Of a DNA stretch of 64,000 bases, positions 60,562-64,000 are shown piece after piece. How positions within the stretch are numbered: the stretch's first letter is position 1; each line of letters starts with the position of its first letter. Both the position numbers and the translations under genes were made by a program. Location: the NCBI RefSeq assembly GCF_001513675.1, contig NZ_CP013859.1, forward strand, positions 1,117,081 through 1,181,080, in the 5' to 3' direction. The DNA is from Microbacterium sp. XT11. GTDB lineage: Bacteria; Actinomycetota; Actinomycetes; Actinomycetales; Microbacteriaceae. The notes under the pieces are model-generated. The model was not told where the DNA came from. It did not search any database and saw only the letters and a program-made list of their open reading frames with translations.

Positions 60562-61104
60562 TGCTTTTCTCTATCCTTGCTCGGCAATGTTTGGTGGTCG
60601 GGGACATAGTCCCGCGGTCTTTGAGATATGTCAACGTCTGTCGTTGGCGTGTTACTGCGCGCATGGCGGGCCGTTGCGGTCACGCCCCCCGTGCTGGCGA
60701 GGGCTCATGACAGGATCGATCGAGGGGTAGTCGTTGAGGCTAAGGGTGATCCTCCCCGCGAGCGGCCCTTGCCATGGTCTGGGAGCGCGTGCTGCCGTCG
60801 TCGTGAAGTCGGCAGGCTCGGGGTTGCGGTGCGTTGCCTGCATGGTCGCGTCCTCGAATGAGAACTCCGAGCATCCTGCCTCTACCGCCGCGCCTGAGAA
60901 AGTGCACCGCACGTCGGGATGTCCGAGGCGCAGGGAGTGACGCCCCGGAGGTTCTCGCGATCGAGCGATTGGGCTAGGCCTTCGCTCCTGGTCAAGTTAT
61001 TGGAGCGACCCGAGCTCGCTCGCCGCGCAGCTGGACTTGCTACAACGTTGCTGCATCGGCTGGTGTGGGCGACGGCGTAGTCGCTCCATGGTCGCTCGAC
61101 GGCG
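60562..61104. other. gap without convincing gene at island edge
   Basis: About 540 bases without a gene that I can support. Short open frames exist on both strands (for example a minus-strand frame at 60652-60912 of 86 codons, with LSLNDYPSIDPVMSPRQ) but none has a ribosome site or known family. Base composition returns from low GC to normal across this stretch. It probably is the junction between acquired DNA and a truncated gene. Confidence 0.5.
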
Positions 61105-61368
61105 TTGCCACGCTCGTCCGTTCCGACCACCGTGACCGCGGCGCTCGGCGAAGTGGCCGGCCAGGTCGAGAAGATCTACCGTGTCGAGGGCGGCGACCGT
61201 CGCGAATGCCGTGCGGATGCCGCGGCCGAAGCCGTCGAACGGGCGCGCCTGGCGGGCGCGGAGCCGTCGACGATCGAGGTCGTCGCGGTCGAGGAGCTTC
61301 CCGCGGCCTATTCCGACGGGACTGCGGTGCTCATCCGCGCCCGCGCCGTGGGCCGGCTCGCCGCCTGA
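61105..61368 (+). pseudogene. 3' fragment of a hydantoinase/oxoprolinase-like gene
   Basis: 87 codons, starting TTVTAALGEVAGQVEKIYRV and ending VEVVAVEELPAAYSDGTAVL followed by IRARAVGRLAA. This resembles the extreme C-terminus of hydantoinase/oxoprolinase family proteins, where a similar EELPLAY segment followed by R-V-R-A residues is common. The first several hundred residues are missing, replaced by the low-GC segment. A free-standing small protein is the alternative. Confidence 0.5.
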
Positions 61369-61470
61369 GCATCCGTCCGCCCTGACTGGACCCTGTGCGG
61401 GGTGTGCGGGGTACTGAGGGTGACGCGCGTCGCGCGGCGGAGTGTCGGCGGCGGATGCTTCGATGGACGC

Positions 61471-62547
61471 ATGCGTGACGAGACGCGGCGCACGCGCGAC
61501 GAGACGCAGCGCCTGCGAGGCGAGACCGAGGCCGTCTGGGCGACGGCCGCGTCGTTCGTCGTGGGCGCCGTCGGCGGCGCGGCCGTGCTCGGCGGCGAAC
61601 CGCGTCCGCTCACGGGCGAGCACGGACTGGCCGTCCCCATCGCCGCCATGGCGGCTGCGGTCACGGCATCCGCCTTCATCGTCAGCACGCTGCGCCATCG
61701 CCGCGGTGAGACGGCGCCGATGCCGCGGTGGCAGGCGACCGTATCGGTGGTGTCGTCGATCGCGCTCACGCTAGCGTTCGCAGCCGTGGCCGCGATGGGA
61801 GTGCTGCTCGCCGCCGAAGTGCTGTCCGGCGGGCTGCAAGGACTCCGGCTCGCGACGGTCGGCGGCGGCATGCTGGCCGGCGTGGCGTCGGCCGTCGGCG
61901 GACGCTTCGCCTACGGCGCCGGCATCGGCCTGCGCACGTCCGACATCGCCGGCATCCTGTTCGGGTATCTCGTCATCGGCACGCTCTTCGCGATGGCGAC
62001 GGCGGCCGATCCCCGCTGGTGGCAGCACAACTTCTCCACGCTCGGAGGCGGTGGCGGCTGGGCGTTCAACGGAACCCTCGTGGTCGCAGGACTGCTCGTC
62101 GCGACCGTCGGCTCGTACATCGGACGCGACCTGCATCGGATGCTCGGCGACGAGGCCCTCACGCGGATCTCCCGCGTCGTGGCACTGTGGGCGGTCACCG
62201 GCGTCGCGCTCGCCGCGGTCGGACTGCTCCCGCTCGACCGGCTCCCGGTTCCGCACGACATCGCGGCGGTGGCGACCCTCGCGCTGTTCACCGTGGCGGC
62301 GGTCGTGACCGCGCTGGCGTTCCCGCAGCGGCCGCGCGCGCTCACCATCACGACGATCGGCGTCGTGGCACTGGTGATCATGGCGGTCGTGCTGTGCGTC
62401 GGGCCGCGGCTCTACGGCGTCACGGCCCTGGAGGCGATGGTGGTCGGCCTCGGGCTGCTCTGGATGACGACGCTCGTGCGGGTCCTCGCGATCCTCGCGC
62501 CCGAGGCGTCCCGTCCGTCCGCGCGCGCGACGCTGCGGCTCCGCTGA
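61471..62547 (+). CDS. multispanning membrane protein (DUF998-like)
   Basis: A 358-aa integral membrane protein with about nine hydrophobic segments. ATG 61471 begins MRDETRRTRDETQRLRGETE, a charged tail with a repeated RDET motif, before AVWATAASFVVGAVGGAAVL. The similarity to DUF998-type proteins is weak, and the function is unknown. The frame is open upstream to 61402 without a coding look. Confidence 0.7.
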   Translation: MRDETRRTRDETQRLRGETEAVWATAASFVVGAVGGAAVLGGEPRPLTGEHGLAVPIAAMAAAVTASAFIVSTLRHRRGETAPMPRWQATVSVVSSIALTLAFAAVAAMGVLLAAEVLSGGLQGLRLATVGGGMLAGVASAVGGRFAYGAGIGLRTSDIAGILFGYLVIGTLFAMATAADPRWWQHNFSTLGGGGGWAFNGTLVVAGLLVATVGSYIGRDLHRMLGDEALTRISRVVALWAVTGVALAAVGLLPLDRLPVPHDIAAVATLALFTVAAVVTALAFPQRPRALTITTIGVVALVIMAVVLCVGPRLYGVTALEAMVVGLGLLWMTTLVRVLAILAPEASRPSARATLRLR

Positions 62548-62689
62548 AGGTCGGCCCCGTCGCGCCTCAGGCGTCCGCCGGATGCTCTAGGGAGAAGCAT
62601 CCCCGCCCAGGTGCAGAAGATAGGGAAGGTGTCCGATGTGGCTCCTCCGCCTCAGAGCGGAGTGTAGGGGTACACACAGAGGAGACACC

Positions 62690-62908
62690 ATGTACGAGCA
62701 CCCGTACCTCAGCCAGCGGATCACGGACTTCGAGCGCGAGCAGCTGGAGCGTGCGGTCGAACGCCGCCGCTTCATCAACGAGCATCCGGAGCAGATCGTC
62801 GAGCGTTCGGCCGGTCCGATCCGTCGCATGCTGCGGCGCCTCGTCGCCCGGGGAGGGCGCGCGGACCGGCCCGTCGGCGTGCCCTGCGACGCGGTCCCTG
62901 CGCGGTGA
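62690..62908 (+). CDS. small basic hypothetical protein
   Basis: A 72-aa Arg-rich protein. ATG 62690 follows AGAGGAGACA. YEHPYLSQRITDFEREQLER, then AVERRRFINEHPEQIVERS, is predicted to be mostly helical. Similar short proteins are common before regulator genes in related actinobacteria, but no role is known. Confidence 0.7.
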   Translation: MYEHPYLSQRITDFEREQLERAVERRRFINEHPEQIVERSAGPIRRMLRRLVARGGRADRPVGVPCDAVPAR

Positions 62909-62964
62909 CGACGGCGATCAGCGGATCGGACCCCGATGTCGGAGGGGAGTGGCACGATGAGTTC

Positions 62965-64000
62965 ATGCCACCGTACGCCGCGAGCGCCCCGATGGTCGGC
63001 CGCGACGCCGACCTCGCGCAGGTGCGCGCCCTCTTCGAGCGCGCGAGCGGCGGCATCCCGACGGCCCTCCTCGTCGACGGCGAAGCGGGCATCGGCAAGT
63101 CGCGGCTGCTGCGCGAGTTCACCGACGAGGTGGCGCGTCGAGCTGACATCCACGTCGGGTGGTGCCTCGATCTCGGCCCTGCGCGGTCTCCGTACGGCCC
63201 GCTCACCGGCATCCTGCGTTCGCTCGTGCAGACGCTCGGGGTCGACGGCGTGCGCGAGGCGGTGGGTCCAGGAGTCGACGCCCTGGGGATGCTGGTGCCC
63301 GAGCTCGCGCCACGCGAGACGGACCGCGCGTCGACCAGCCCCGAGAGGCTGCGCGACGCCATCGCGAGCCTCATCGAAGGGGCGTCCGAGCGGGCGCCTC
63401 AGGTGCTCGTGGTCGAAGACCTGCACTGGGCCGACGACTCGACGCTCGCCATCCTCTCCTTCCTGCTCCGCGCCCTCGGCCGCGGGCGCATCCTGCTCCT
63501 GCTGTCGTGCCGTTCCGACGACGTGCGCCGAGGCGATGCCGTGAGCCGGTTCATCGGTGAGGCCACGCGTGCGCGGCTGCTCGAACGACTCTCGCTCGAG
63601 CGGCTCGGGATCGAGGCGGTGCGCGAGATCGCCGAGCAGATCACGGGGCACCCGTTGAGCGACGGAGCCCTCGAACGCATCCACGACAGGGCCGAGGGAG
63701 TGCCCTTCTTCGTCGAGGAGATCGCCGGATGCTCGAAGGGTCCGCTGCCCGATGGTCTCCGCGACCTGCTGCTCGCCCGGTTCGACCGGCTGTCCGACGA
63801 CGCGCGACACGTCGTGCAGGTCGCATCCGGTGCGGAGCGGCCCGTGTCCCATCCTCTCCTCGCGCGGCTCGCCGCCCTCCCCGACGACCGGCTCGACGAG
63901 GCCGTGCGCGAGGCGACGCGCAGCGGCATCCTCGTGGTCGTCGACGACGAGTTCCGGTTCCGCCATGCGCTGTTGCGCGAAGCAGTGCACGACGACCTCC
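62965..64000 (+). CDS. AAA ATPase / LuxR-type regulator, 3' end cut by window
   Basis: The open frame runs from ATG 62965 past the window end (345 codons visible). VGRDADLAQVRALFERA starts the AAA_16 domain; LLVDGEAGIGKSRLLREF is Walker A and VLVVEDLHWADDSTLAILS Walker B. LLLLSCRSDDVRRGD follows. This layout is typical of large ATP-binding LuxR-family (MalT/LAL) regulators, whose C-terminal HTH would lie beyond the edge. The target genes are unknown. Confidence 0.85.
   Translation, partial: MPPYAASAPMVGRDADLAQVRALFERASGGIPTALLVDGEAGIGKSRLLREFTDEVARRADIHVGWCLDLGPARSPYGPLTGILRSLVQTLGVDGVREAVGPGVDALGMLVPELAPRETDRASTSPERLRDAIASLIEGASERAPQVLVVEDLHWADDSTLAILSFLLRALGRGRILLLLSCRSDDVRRGDAVSRFIGEATRARLLERLSLERLGIEAVREIAEQITGHPLSDGALERIHDRAEGVPFFVEEIAGCSKGPLPDGLRDLLLARFDRLSDDARHVVQVASGAERPVSHPLLARLAALPDDRLDEAVREATRSGILVVVDDEFRFRHALLREAVHDDL

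Noticed and set aside
60652..60912. An 86-codon minus-strand frame as a real gene.
   Set aside because: No ribosome site, no family and mixed composition at an island border; kept only as part of the gap description.

Overview
The window is high-GC, tightly packed DNA of the kind seen in Actinobacteria. The gene families, the many overlapping ATGA/GTGA start-stop junctions, the leaderless-looking promoter before the ArsR gene and the very frequent octamer GGATGCCG suggest a member of the Microbacteriaceae, probably Microbacterium. The genus is inferred from the sequence only. No rRNA, tRNA, CRISPR array or complete insertion sequence was seen.

Positions 1-26.8 kb form a carbohydrate-utilisation locus. 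It starts with the end of one sugar ABC importer, followed by a GH3 beta-glucosidase, a GH38 alpha-mannosidase and a large secreted PL8 polysaccharide lyase with FN3 and carbohydrate-binding-like modules. A leftward operon follows: FAD-dependent oxidoreductase, GH1, GH36, DUF6807/PmoA-like and Gfo/Idh/MocA genes. Facing it is a LacI-type repressor and a rightward operon: substrate-binding lipoprotein, two permeases, a Tat-exported 671-aa protein of unknown family, a 2-hydroxyacid dehydrogenase and an SGNH hydrolase. Palindromes with GCAA/TTGC half-sites lie in the divergent region and over the promoter of the binding-protein operon. PL8, GH38 and GH3 together fit a polysaccharide containing mannose, glucuronate and glucose, such as xanthan. 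That substrate is an inference.

Positions 26.8-44 kb are mixed. They hold an ArsR/AHSA1 pair with a 24-bp palindromic operator over the start, a secreted sulfatase between two similar hairpins, RNase HI with an unusual C-terminal extension, a protealysin-like M4 protease with an emfourin-type inhibitor, two AztD-like zinc-binding lipoproteins behind a Zur-like box, a zinc-ribbon SDR protein, an HxlR/azoreductase pair, and a 953-aa STAND (NB-ARC/TPR) ATPase bracketed by a perfect 17-bp direct repeat.

Positions 42.6-48.6 kb look like a glycopeptide-resistance-type cluster. A VanRS-like two-component system (followed by a frameshifted rifampin ADP-ribosyltransferase gene) faces an operon of VanY-like carboxypeptidase, alanine/serine racemase, D-Ala-D-X ligase and acyltransferase-3 membrane protein. 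The last, together with the racemase, corresponds to the two halves of VanT.

Positions 48.6-64 kb hold a DUF3516-type helicase whose 5' end is duplicated on the far side of an ArsR-SulP operon, an AlkD-like gene, a processive GT2 synthase with a small membrane partner next to EAL and GGDEF genes, a FUSC-type membrane protein, and a lower-GC patch (about 59.0-61.1 kb). The patch carries a broken secreted-protein gene and a membrane protein and abuts a fragment of a hydantoinase/oxoprolinase-like gene. The window ends in a membrane protein, a small basic protein and the first part of an AAA/LuxR-type regulator.
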